From Hyphomicrobiales bacterium (GTDB taxonomy: Bacteria > Pseudomonadota > Alphaproteobacteria > Rhizobiales > Aestuariivirgaceae), in contig JALSNA010000026.1 in NCBI GenBank assembly GCA_026987255.1, positions 1 to 5,568 of the forward strand: a DNA stretch of 5,568 bases. Reading direction: 5' to 3'. The position numbers and the translations under genes are program-made. Numbering within the stretch: the stretch's first letter is position 1; each line of letters begins with the position of its first letter. This document shows, in pieces, positions 1-5,568 of the stretch. A model generated the notes under the pieces. It was not told where the DNA came from. It made no database searches and saw nothing but the letters and a program-made list of their open reading frames with translations.

Positions 1-1927
1 AGATTTCGAAGGGACGGCGGCGGCCGTTCTCGATGATGTCGTTGATGGTGATATAGATGGCGTGATCGCTGCCCGGCCAGCGGATCTTGTAGGTGAAGCC
101 GGGCAGAGCACCGTGGCGCTCCAGCGGCTTTTTCATGTAGACCACATCCGCGGAAGGCTCCTGCGCCGCTTCCCCGGCAGCAGGCTCCAAGGGCAGGGCC
201 TGCTGGCCGCCTTCGTCACTGACGGGACTGAGCACGGCGCCGGTGATGGCATTGGGGCGGTAGGTGGTGCAGCCCTTCAGGCCAAGATCGTATGCCTTTT
301 CATAGACGGTGCGAAAATCGGCGAAGGAAATGGCCGCGGGCAGGTTGATGGTCTTGGAGATGGCCGAATCCACATGGCGCTGCATGGCCGCCTGCATGTC
401 CAGATGGGCGCGCCAGTCGAGCTCCTGAGCGGTAACGAAGCACTCGGGCAAGGGCGCATCCTTGCCCTTGAGCTTGCGCCACAGGCGCACCGCGTAATCC
501 TCGATCGTTTCGGTTTTTGCCTCGCCTTGCGGGGTGAGGATGCGCCGCTCATGGCTGGTGGCGAAAATGGGCTCGATGCCGCTGGAGACATTGCCGGCCA
601 GCAAGGAGATGGTGCCGGTGGGGGCGATGGAGGTCAAAAGGGCGTTGCGGATGCCCTTGCCGGCAATGGCCTGGCGGATATCCTCATTGAGATGGCGCAC
701 ATGGCCCGATTGCAGATATTCTTTCGCCTCGAAAAGCGGGAAGGCGCCCTTTTCGGCCGCCAGCTCCGTGCTGGCCAGATAGGCGGCCCGCTCGATTGCG
801 GCCATCCAGGCACTGGCGGTCTGTCTCGCCGCGACGTCGTCATAGCGCAGATTGCACATGGCCAGGGCATCGGCCAGGCCGGTCACGCCCAGCCCGATGC
901 GGCGCTTGGAGAGGGCCTCCTTGCGCTGTTGCGGCAGTGGATAGCGCGAGATATCGATGACATTGTCCAGCAGGCGCACGGCCAGGGCGGCCGCATCGGC
1001 CAGGCCCGTGGTGTCCAGGCGCGCCTTGGCCGTGAAGGGATGGCGGACAAAGCGCGTCAGGTTGAGCGAGCCCAGCAGGCAGGCGCCATAAGGCGGCAGG
1101 GGCTGCTCGCCGCACGGGTTGGTGGCGCGGATGTCCTCGATCCAGCCCAGATTGTTGTCGCGGTTGATCCGGTCGATGAAGATCACGCCGGGCTCGGCAT
1201 GGTCGTGGGTCTCGCGCATGATGCGCTCCCACAAGGACCGCGCCCGGATCGTGCGGCAGACCTTGCCGGCGAAGACCAGGGGCCAGTCCGCATCGGCCTT
1301 GACGGCCTCCATGAAGGCATCGGTGACCAGCACCGAGAGATTGAAATTGGTCAGCCTGCCCTTGCCGCGCTTGGCGGTGATGAACTCCTCGATATCGGGA
1401 TGATCGCAGGCCAGCACGCCCATCATGGCGCCGCGCCGCGCCCCGGCCGACATGATGGTGCCGCACATGGCGTCCCACACCTGCATGAAGCTGACCGGGC
1501 CGGCGGCCTTCGCGTCCAGGGTGGCGACAGTCGCACCCCTGGGGCGGATGGTGGAAAAGTCCAGCCCGATGCCGCCACCGGCCTGCATGGTCAGGGCCGA
1601 TTCCTTGAGGCCATCGAAGATGCCGGAAATGGAATCCTCGATGCGCCCCATGACGAAGCAGTTGAACAAGGTGACATCGCGCCCGGTGCCGGCCCCGGCC
1701 AGAATGCGCCCGCCGGGCAGAAAGCGCAGATCGTTCATGAGAGCGAAAAAGCGCTGCTGCCAGATCTTGCGCCGCGGCCTTTTCTCGGCGCTGGCGGCGG
1801 CGCGCGCCACCCGCGCAAATGTATCGGCCGGGGTCTTGTCGATGACCTCGCCGTCCGACGTCACATAGCGGTATTTCATCTCCCAGATCTGGCGGGAGAT
1901 ACCCGTCAATTCCATTGCCTGACCCAT
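1..1927 (-). CDS. nrdJ: Adenosylcobalamin-dependent ribonucleotide reductase (class II), 3' end cut by the window
   Basis: The enzyme reduces ribonucleotides to deoxyribonucleotides in the cytoplasm using a thiyl radical made from coenzyme B12, independent of oxygen. The frame is open for 642 codons to the window edge. Visible motifs are FNCF (Cys90), NPCGE (Asn270, Cys272, Glu274) followed 11 residues later by GAC (Cys283), PTGTIS at 446-451 (phosphate binding), SKTINLP at 534-540 and TTYRPN at 564-569. By comparison with the Thermotoga class II enzyme, Cys272 is the thiyl-radical residue and Cys90/Cys283 the redox pair; the 11-residue spacing is the same. A low-complexity linker at about 572-595 leads into the beginning of a TSCPD domain (YITINDI, NGRRRPFEI) where the window ends, so perhaps 100 residues are missing. 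The start is ATG 1927: an in-frame TGA lies nine codons upstream (1952-1954), and AAGG sits 5 bases before the ATG. The catalytic domain begins almost at once, so there is no N-terminal ATP cone. ATG 1915 is a weaker alternative start. Confidence 0.95.
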   Translation of the reverse strand, partial: MGQAMELTGISRQIWEMKYRYVTSDGEVIDKTPADTFARVARAAASAEKRPRRKIWQQRFFALMNDLRFLPGGRILAGAGTGRDVTLFNCFVMGRIEDSISGIFDGLKESALTMQAGGGIGLDFSTIRPRGATVATLDAKAAGPVSFMQVWDAMCGTIMSAGARRGAMMGVLACDHPDIEEFITAKRGKGRLTNFNLSVLVTDAFMEAVKADADWPLVFAGKVCRTIRARSLWERIMRETHDHAEPGVIFIDRINRDNNLGWIEDIRATNPCGEQPLPPYGACLLGSLNLTRFVRHPFTAKARLDTTGLADAAALAVRLLDNVIDISRYPLPQQRKEALSKRRIGLGVTGLADALAMCNLRYDDVAARQTASAWMAAIERAAYLASTELAAEKGAFPLFEAKEYLQSGHVRHLNEDIRQAIAGKGIRNALLTSIAPTGTISLLAGNVSSGIEPIFATSHERRILTPQGEAKTETIEDYAVRLWRKLKGKDAPLPECFVTAQELDWRAHLDMQAAMQRHVDSAISKTINLPAAISFADFRTVYEKAYDLGLKGCTTYRPNAITGAVLSPVSDEGGQQALPLEPAAGEAAQEPSADVVYMKKPLERHGALPGFTYKIRWPGSDHAIYITINDIIENGRRRPFEI

Positions 1928-1947
1928 GCTCGCCTTGCGCCTTTCAT
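1906..1947 (-). CDS. Possible 13-codon upstream ORF overlapping the nrdJ start
   Basis: An ATG at 1947 opens a short frame (MKGARRAWVRQWN, then TGA at 1906-1908) that is out of frame with nrdJ and overlaps both candidate nrdJ start codons. It has no Shine-Dalgarno. However, the transcription start predicted from the nearby -10 box falls at about 1945-1949, so this ATG could be the first codon of a leaderless transcript. Chance occurrence is quite possible; the call is speculative. Confidence 0.13.
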   Translation of the reverse strand: MKGARRAWVRQWN

Positions 1948-1953
1948 GAGGTC

Positions 1954-1982
1954 AATATAGGCGCTGACGATGGCTGAGTCCA
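1954..1982 (-). promoter_or_regulatory. Candidate sigma70-type promoter of nrdJ
   Basis: Reading the minus strand, TGGACT (1982-1977, four of six matches to TTGACA) is followed after exactly 17 bases by TATATT (1959-1954, five of six matches to TATAAT). Transcription would begin near 1947, giving a leader of only about 20 bases before the nrdJ ATG. A GANTC site (GACTC on this strand, 1976-1980) overlaps the -35 hexamer. Position just before a gene and the AT-rich hexamer in a GC-rich background support the call. The promoter implies that nrdJ can be transcribed independently of fhs. Confidence 0.5.
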
Positions 1983-2003
1983 GAAATGTTTCCAGTTTGT
2001 TCT

Positions 2004-2033
2004 GAAGCGTCCCTGGTCAAGCCGGGCCGCTTC
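2004..2033 (-). other. Weak inverted repeat in the fhs-nrdJ gap
   Basis: On the minus strand GAAGCG (2033-2028) pairs with CGCTTC (2009-2004) across an 18-base loop, 14 bases past the fhs stop codon. There is no T-run after it, so it is not a convincing intrinsic terminator; it may be chance. Nothing else apart from the nrdJ promoter is evident in the 119 bases between fhs and nrdJ. Confidence 0.2.
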
Positions 2034-2046
2034 GCTCTTTCAGCCC

Positions 2047-3720
2047 TCAGAACAGCCCCTGGATGCGGCCCTTTTCGTCGAGGCGGATGTTTTCCGCCGC
2101 CGGTTTGCGCGGCAGGCCGGGCATGGTCATGATCTCGCCGCAGATGACGACGACGAAGCGCGCCCCGGCCGCCAGGCGCACCTCGCGGATGGGCACCACG
2201 TGGCCCGATGGCGCGCCGCGCAACTGCGGGTCGGTGGAGAAGGAATATTGCGTCTTGGCCATGCACACCGGCAGATGGCCAAAGCCCAGCTCATCCAGTT
2301 GACGGAAGCGGGCCCGCACCTTCTTGTCGGCGATGATATCCTCGGCGCGGTAGATTTCCGTCGCCACCTTGCGCGCCTTGTCCCACAGGCTCAAGCCGTC
2401 GCGATACAGCGGCGCGAACTGGCTCATCCCGGCATCGGCCAGGCGCACCACCTCCTCCGCCAGATCCGTGGCGCCCGCTCCGCCCTCGGCCCAGTGGTTG
2501 GCGCGGATGGCCTTGACGCCCATGGCGGCGCAATGGCGCTCGATGGCCACCAGCTCCTCTTCGGTGTCGGAGGAGAAAAGGTTGATGGCCACCACCACCG
2601 GCACGCCGAATTTCTTGACGTTCTGGATATGCCGCGCCAGGTTGGCCAGCCCCTTTTGCACCCGCTCGACGCTCGGCGTCTCCAGGCTGTCCTTCTGCGC
2701 CCCGCCCTGCCAGCGCAGGGCGCGCACCGTGGCCACCACCACCGCCGCGTCGGGCTTCAGCCCGCCCATGCGGCACTTGATGTCAAAGAACTTCTCGGCC
2801 CCCAGGTCGGCCCCGAACCCGGCCTCCGTGACCACGTAACCGGCCAGCTTCAGGGCCGCCTTGGTGGCCATGAGCGAATTGCAGCCGTGGGCGATATTGG
2901 CGAAGGGCCCGCCATGGATGAAGGCCGGATTGTTCTCCAGCGTCTGCACCAGATTGGGCGCCATGGCGTCCTTGAGCAGCACGGCCATGGCCCCGTGGGC
3001 CTTGATCTGGCGCGCCGTCACCGGCTTGCGCGCCCGGGTTTCGGCAATGACGATATCGCCCAGCCGCTCCTCCAGGTCGGTCAGCCCCTCCGCCAGGCAC
3101 AGGATGGCCATGACCTCGGAGGCCACGGTGATGTCGAAGGCCCCTTCACGCGGGAAGCCGTTGGCCACCCCGCCCAGGGCGGTGACGATATCGCGCAAGG
3201 AGCGGTCGTTCATGTCCACCACCCGCCGCCAGGAGATGCGGCGCAGATCCAGCTCCAGGGCGTTGGACCAGTAGAAATGGTTGTCGATCATCGCCGCCAG
3301 CAGGTTGTTGGCCGCCCCGATGGCATGAAAATCGCCGGTGAAATGCAGGTTGATGTCCTCCATGGGCACCACCTGCGCATGGCCGCCACCGGCCGCGCCA
3401 CCCTTCATGCCGAAGCACGGGCCAAGCGATGGCTCGCGCAGGCACACGATGGTCTTCTTGCCGATGCGGTTCATGCCATCGGCCAGCCCCACCGAGGTGG
3501 TCGTCTTGCCCTCGCCAGCCGGGGTGGGCGTCATGGCGGTGACCAGGATGAGCCTGCCATCGGGGCGCTCTTTCAGCCCGTCGATGAAGTCCAGGGAGAT
3601 CTTGGCCTTGTCGTGGCCATAGGGCAGCAGGGCCTCAGGGGGGATGTCCAGTCTGGCGGCGATTTCGCTGATGGGTTTCAAGCTGGCGGCGCGGGCGATT
3701 TCGATATCACTGGCGGGCAT
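2047..3720 (-). CDS. fhs: Formate-tetrahydrofolate ligase (10-formyl-THF synthetase)
   Basis: This cytoplasmic enzyme joins formate to tetrahydrofolate using ATP, giving 10-formyl-THF for purine synthesis, formyl-Met-tRNA and, after reduction, serine/thymidylate synthesis. In methylotrophs the same enzyme (FtfL) routes formate into assimilation. The 557 residues match the usual family length (about 555-560). Visible in order: the ATP-binding loop [12 protein letters not shown] (64-75), [18 protein letters not shown] (96-113, family signature 1), FTGDFHAI (127-134), NIAHGCNS (275-282), [12 protein letters not shown] (329-340, signature 2 with changes), [13 protein letters not shown] (486-498) and [10 protein letters not shown] (528-537). 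Start ATG 3720 is preferred over the frame's earlier ATGs (3735, 3804) because GGGGAGG lies 6 bases before it, the others lack a Shine-Dalgarno, and the resulting N-terminus [12 protein letters not shown] matches the family. The frame ends in GLF, then TGA, as in relatives. In signature 2 the usual Lys and His/Asn are Arg and Gln; in signature 1 the usual Tyr is His. The rest of the sequence looks fully functional. Confidence 0.97.
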   Translation of the reverse strand: MPASDIEIARAASLKPISEIAARLDIPPEALLPYGHDKAKISLDFIDGLKERPDGRLILVTAMTPTPAGEGKTTTSVGLADGMNRIGKKTIVCLREPSLGPCFGMKGGAAGGGHAQVVPMEDINLHFTGDFHAIGAANNLLAAMIDNHFYWSNALELDLRRISWRRVVDMNDRSLRDIVTALGGVANGFPREGAFDITVASEVMAILCLAEGLTDLEERLGDIVIAETRARKPVTARQIKAHGAMAVLLKDAMAPNLVQTLENNPAFIHGGPFANIAHGCNSLMATKAALKLAGYVVTEAGFGADLGAEKFFDIKCRMGGLKPDAAVVVATVRALRWQGGAQKDSLETPSVERVQKGLANLARHIQNVKKFGVPVVVAINLFSSDTEEELVAIERHCAAMGVKAIRANHWAEGGAGATDLAEEVVRLADAGMSQFAPLYRDGLSLWDKARKVATEIYRAEDIIADKKVRARFRQLDELGFGHLPVCMAKTQYSFSTDPQLRGAPSGHVVPIREVRLAAGARFVVVICGEIMTMPGLPRKPAAENIRLDEKGRIQGLF

Positions 3721-3726
3721 GGCGCA

Positions 3727-3733
3727 CCTCCCC
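3727..3733 (-). promoter_or_regulatory. Strong ribosome binding site that fixes the fhs start
   Basis: GGGGAGG on the minus strand ends 6 bases before ATG 3720. It is the best Shine-Dalgarno in the window and lies downstream of the alternative in-frame ATGs at 3735 and 3804, which have none, so it decides the start in favour of 3720. Confidence 0.85.
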
Positions 3734-3773
3734 ATGAAGAAGCGGATGGATGTCGGCGCGGAGTATGGCGCAT

Positions 3774-3785
3774 AAGGCGCGCCTT
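3774..3785 (-). repeat. Perfect 12-base palindrome in the fhs leader
   Basis: AAGGCGCGCCTT is its own reverse complement. It lies about 54 bases upstream of the fhs ATG, between the yciB hairpin and the fhs ribosome binding site. An overlapping, mutually exclusive hairpin is also possible on the minus strand (GGCGC at 3783-3779 with GCGCC at 3771-3767, 7-base loop). It could be an operator or part of a leader structure, or chance in GC-rich DNA. No convincing -35/-10 pair was found for fhs: TTGGCA at 3796-3791 is a fair -35 but has no good -10 at the right distance. Confidence 0.4.
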
Positions 3786-3794
3786 GAATATGCC

Positions 3795-3830
3795 AAAACG
3801 CCACTGGATCGGACGATCCCGCCCAAGTGG
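3795..3830 (-). terminator. Candidate intrinsic terminator after yciB
   Basis: Starting 5 bases after the yciB stop, CCACT (3830-3826) pairs with AGTGG (3805-3801), enclosing a second stem GGATC (3819-3815) / GATCC (3810-3806) with a 4-base loop; six bases (3825-3820) bulge on one side. A short T-run (GTTTT, 3799-3795) follows. The position and stacked GC-rich stems fit a terminator separating ftsY-yciB from fhs, but four Ts is a weak tract and the bulge lowers stability, so read-through into fhs is likely possible. Confidence 0.45.
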
Positions 3831-3835
3831 TGCGA

Positions 3836-4432
3836 TCACTCTTGCGCCTCGTGTTTCATGTGCCTTTGCATCAGCGGCGCCTGGGCGATGGCGAAAACGA
3901 AGGTGATGGGCAACAGGCCGAAGACCTTGAAGTTCACCCAGGCATCGGTGGAAACCGAGCGCCAGACGATCTCGTTGAGCCCGGCCAGGAAGAGAAAGAA
4001 CAGCCCCCAGCGCAAGGTGAGTTTCTTCCAGCCCTCGTCGTCCATCTCGATGGCCTCGCCCATGACCAGCTTCAGCCACAGCCGCCCGAAGGCCAGCCCG
4101 CCCAGCAAGATGGCCCCGAACAGGGCGTTGATGAGGGTGACCTTGATCTTGATGAAGGTATCGTCATGCAGCCAGATGGTCAGCCCGCCGAAGGCCAGCA
4201 CGAAGACCAGGGCGATGACCGGCATCAGGGCGATGCGGCGGATGAGCAGCCAGGAGATGGCCATGGCGATGGCCGCGCAGACCATGTAGACGGCCGTCCC
4301 GGCAAAGATGCCCCACTTGGCGTTGACGCCGAAAAAGGCCAGCAGGGGCCCGGCCTCGATGAGGAACTTCACCAGCCCGGAGAGCTGTTTCCTTTCCTTT
4401 CCGGCGGGGATGGCTTGCGGATTTTCGCTCAT
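3836..4432 (-). CDS. yciB: YciB/IspZ-family inner-membrane septation protein
   Basis: This is an integral inner-membrane protein of the intracellular septation protein A family, linked in other bacteria to cell division, envelope integrity and peptidoglycan elongation; its molecular activity is not settled. The 198 residues are slightly longer than E. coli YciB (about 180) because of a polar N-terminal tail (residues 1-18). Hydrophobic segments lie at about 20-38, 41-63, 68-87, 98-119, 140-158 and 168-187. Family motifs visible are GPLLAFF (28-34), [14 protein letters not shown] (84-97), RWGLFF (141-146), NEIVWR (153-158), WVNFKVFG (165-172) and a Gln near the end of the last helix. The start ATG at 4432 overlaps the ftsY stop (ATGA), and AGGGAG lies 5 bases before it, inside the last ftsY codons, so translation is probably coupled to ftsY. 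The charged C-terminus ([10 protein letters not shown]) is expected in the cytoplasm. Confidence 0.93.
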   Translation of the reverse strand: MSENPQAIPAGKERKQLSGLVKFLIEAGPLLAFFGVNAKWGIFAGTAVYMVCAAIAMAISWLLIRRIALMPVIALVFVLAFGGLTIWLHDDTFIKIKVTLINALFGAILLGGLAFGRLWLKLVMGEAIEMDDEGWKKLTLRWGLFFLFLAGLNEIVWRSVSTDAWVNFKVFGLLPITFVFAIAQAPLMQRHMKHEAQE

Positions 4433-5568
4433 GATGGCTCCCTGTCCAGCCCGGCGATGGCGGCGGCGAAGGCCTCCGCGTCGAAGGGCTGCAGATCGGT
4501 GATTTTCTCGCCCACGCCGATGGCGTGCACCGGCAGCTTGTGCTTTTCGGCTATGGCCGCCAGGATGCCGCCGCGCGCCGTGCCGTCCAGCTTGGTCATC
4601 ACCAGGCCGGTGACTCCGGCCACCTCCCGGAAGACCTCCGTCTGGCTCATGGCGTTCTGCCCCGTTGTCGCATCCAGCACCAGCAGCACGGCATGGGGGG
4701 CGCTTTCATCGGTTTTCTTCAGCACCCGCACGATCTTGGCCAGCTCCTCCATCAGCCCCTTCTTGTTCTGCAACCGGCCCGCGGTGTCGATGAAGACGAT
4801 ATCCGTGCCCTTTGCGCGCGCCTCCCTCATGGCGTCGAAGGCCAGGGCGGCCGGATCGGCGCCGGTATCGCGGCTGATGAAGTCCGCCCCGGTGCGGCGG
4901 GCCCAGACACCGAGCTGCTCCACGGCGGCGGCGCGGAAGGTATCGCCCGCCACCAGCATGACCGAATGGCCCTCGTTGCGGGCGATGGCCGCCAGCTTGC
5001 CGATGGTGGTGGTCTTGCCCGATCCGTTCACGCCCACCACCAGCACCACGAAGGGGCGCGTTCCGGGATCGATCTCGAAGGGTTGCTCCACCGGTTTGAG
5101 CACCCTGGCCACCTCCTCGGCGAGGATGGCCTTGACCTCGCCGGGCCCTATGCCCTTGTCATAACGCCCCTTGCCGATGCGCCCGGTGATGCGCATGGCC
5201 ATGTCCACCCCCAGATCGGCCTGGATGAGGATGTCCTCCAGATCCTGCAAGGTCTCCGCATCCAGCTTGCGGCGGGCAAAAATGCCGCTGATGCCGCCGC
5301 CCAGGGCGGAAGAGGATTTCGCCAGCCCCTTGCGCAGGGAGGCAAGCCAGCCGGATTTTTCCCCCTCCTGGCCGTCATCCTCATGCGGCTTTTTCTGCGC
5401 GGGCTCAGGTTCCGGCTGCGGCGCAGGTTCTGGCTGCGGCTCCACATTCTGGGCGGGCTCATGCTGCGGCATGGGCTCAGGCTGCGGCTCCGCATCCGGC
5501 GCGGGTCTTGGCGCGCTTTGGGCTGGCGGTGCGATTTCGGGCTCCGGCGCACTTTGTGATTGCGGCCT
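4429..5568 (-). CDS. ftsY: Signal recognition particle receptor FtsY, 5' end cut by the window
   Basis: FtsY is the SRP-family GTPase that docks ribosome-nascent chain complexes carrying SRP (Ffh plus 4.5S RNA) at the inner membrane and hands them to the Sec translocon. The frame runs open from the right edge (380 codons in view, including the stop). Numbered from the in-frame ATG at 5472: a Pro/Glu/Gln/Ala-rich tail to about 40; a basic amphipathic start of the N domain (WLASLRKGL, 42-50); G1 loop GVNGSGKT (147-154); DTFRAAA (177-183); G3 DTAGR (229-233); G4 TKLDG (293-297); and the closing GVGEKITDLQPFD (319-331). TKLDG, DTFRAAA and the conserved end distinguish it as FtsY and not Ffh, which would carry a methionine-rich M domain. 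The 32 codons upstream of 5472 encode the same acidic low-complexity sequence with no stop, and that ATG has no Shine-Dalgarno, so the true start is very probably outside the window. It overlaps yciB by 4 bases. Confidence 0.96.
   Translation of the reverse strand, partial: RPQSQSAPEPEIAPPAQSAPRPAPDAEPQPEPMPQHEPAQNVEPQPEPAPQPEPEPAQKKPHEDDGQEGEKSGWLASLRKGLAKSSSALGGGISGIFARRKLDAETLQDLEDILIQADLGVDMAMRITGRIGKGRYDKGIGPGEVKAILAEEVARVLKPVEQPFEIDPGTRPFVVLVVGVNGSGKTTTIGKLAAIARNEGHSVMLVAGDTFRAAAVEQLGVWARRTGADFISRDTGADPAALAFDAMREARAKGTDIVFIDTAGRLQNKKGLMEELAKIVRVLKKTDESAPHAVLLVLDATTGQNAMSQTEVFREVAGVTGLVMTKLDGTARGGILAAIAEKHKLPVHAIGVGEKITDLQPFDAEAFAAAIAGLDREPS
4438..4443 (-). promoter_or_regulatory. yciB ribosome binding site inside the end of ftsY
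   Basis: AGGGAG on the minus strand lies 5 bases before the yciB ATG (4432) and is formed by the last Arg-Glu codons of ftsY. With the ATGA stop/start overlap it supports coupled translation of the two genes. Confidence 0.7.
5402..5487 (-). repeat. Imperfect short repeats encoding the Pro/Glu/Gln-rich FtsY tail
   Basis: On the plus strand GGCTGCGG recurs at 5414, 5432 and 5480 (18 and 48 bases apart, both multiples of three) and GGCTCAGG at 5402 and 5474. They encode alternating Pro-Glu and Pro-Gln dipeptides, with EPQPEP appearing twice in the protein. All spacings keep the frame. Such tracts can expand or contract by slippage without frameshift, so length may differ between strains. The tail continues toward the window edge in less regular form. 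Confidence 0.55.

Noticed and set aside
62..1960. 632-codon plus-strand open frame opposite nrdJ
   Set aside because: It is in exact codon register with nrdJ, so its openness follows from the codon use of nrdJ. The product is a Gly/Ala/His-rich sequence with no recognisable domain, while the minus strand shows full reductase motifs.
1953..1960. NrdR box at CTATATTG
   Set aside because: It resembles the centre of the NrdR consensus but is two bases too short, lacks the flanking ACA/TGT, and no second box is seen; the bases are better explained as the -10 box.
2004..2033. Intrinsic terminator of fhs
   Set aside because: Six-base stem with an 18-base loop and no T-run; listed only as a weak inverted repeat.
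3721..3804. N-terminal extension of fhs from ATG 3804 or 3735
   Set aside because: Neither ATG has a Shine-Dalgarno; ATG 3804 lies within the hairpin after yciB; the family N-terminus and a strong GGGGAGG point to 3720.
2200..3906. 568-codon plus-strand open frame opposite fhs
   Set aside because: Antisense shadow of a GC-rich gene; His/Gly/Gln-rich composition, no family resemblance, and it runs through the intergenic gap into yciB.
3827..5164. 445-codon plus-strand open frame across yciB and ftsY
   Set aside because: Spans two clear genes on the other strand; low-complexity Asp/Gly/Gln and Ser-rich translation with no domain and no ribosome binding site that I can credit.
5470..5472. ATG 5472 as the FtsY start
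   Set aside because: No Shine-Dalgarno, and the frame stays open upstream with the same Pro/Glu/Gln-rich composition to the window edge, so the real start is probably outside.
4525..5559. 344-codon plus-strand open frame opposite ftsY
   Set aside because: Antisense shadow; the minus-strand frame has all SRP GTPase motifs.
1..5568. tRNA, rRNA, CRISPR array, insertion sequence, attachment site or phage/defence gene
   Set aside because: Genes fill almost the whole window, the gaps are about 115-120 bases, and no cloverleaf, regular repeat-spacer pattern, transposase or terminal inverted repeats were seen.

Overview
The window shows no unusual or accessory system that I can see. It reads as an ordinary, densely packed chromosomal segment of a GC-rich (roughly 60-65 %, by eye) proteobacterium, most likely an alphaproteobacterium. 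The reasons are the ftsY-yciB pair with a 4-base overlap (an arrangement I associate with alphaproteobacteria), the close resemblance of the formyltetrahydrofolate synthetase to the alphaproteobacterial (Methylobacterium-like) enzyme, and the scarcity of GANTC, the CcrM methylation site (I find about five by eye). No finer taxonomic call is justified.

All four genes are on the minus strand, so transcription runs from right to left. From the right edge: ftsY (signal-recognition-particle receptor GTPase; its 5' end lies outside the window), then yciB (inner-membrane septation/envelope protein) whose ATG overlaps the ftsY stop as ATGA. A 115-base gap follows, holding a hairpin that may be a terminator and a 12-base palindrome. 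Next is fhs (formate-tetrahydrofolate ligase), complete at 557 codons with a strong Shine-Dalgarno. A 119-base gap with a credible sigma70-type promoter leads into nrdJ (adenosylcobalamin-dependent class II ribonucleotide reductase), whose first 642 codons fill the left third of the window; its 3' end lies outside.

Functionally there are two blocks. ftsY and yciB form an inner-membrane biogenesis pair that is probably co-transcribed and translationally coupled. fhs and nrdJ both feed DNA precursor supply: fhs charges tetrahydrofolate with formate for purine and (after reduction) thymidylate synthesis, and nrdJ reduces ribonucleotides. They appear to have separate transcription starts, so any shared control is inference.

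The plus strand carries very long open frames opposite every gene (up to 632 codons). These are codon-bias shadows and not genes. The points most worth a second look are modest: a GANTC site inside the -35 of the nrdJ promoter, a possible leaderless 13-codon upstream ORF overlapping the nrdJ start, a departure from the usual FTHFS signature, and the proline/glutamate-rich repeated N-terminus of FtsY.
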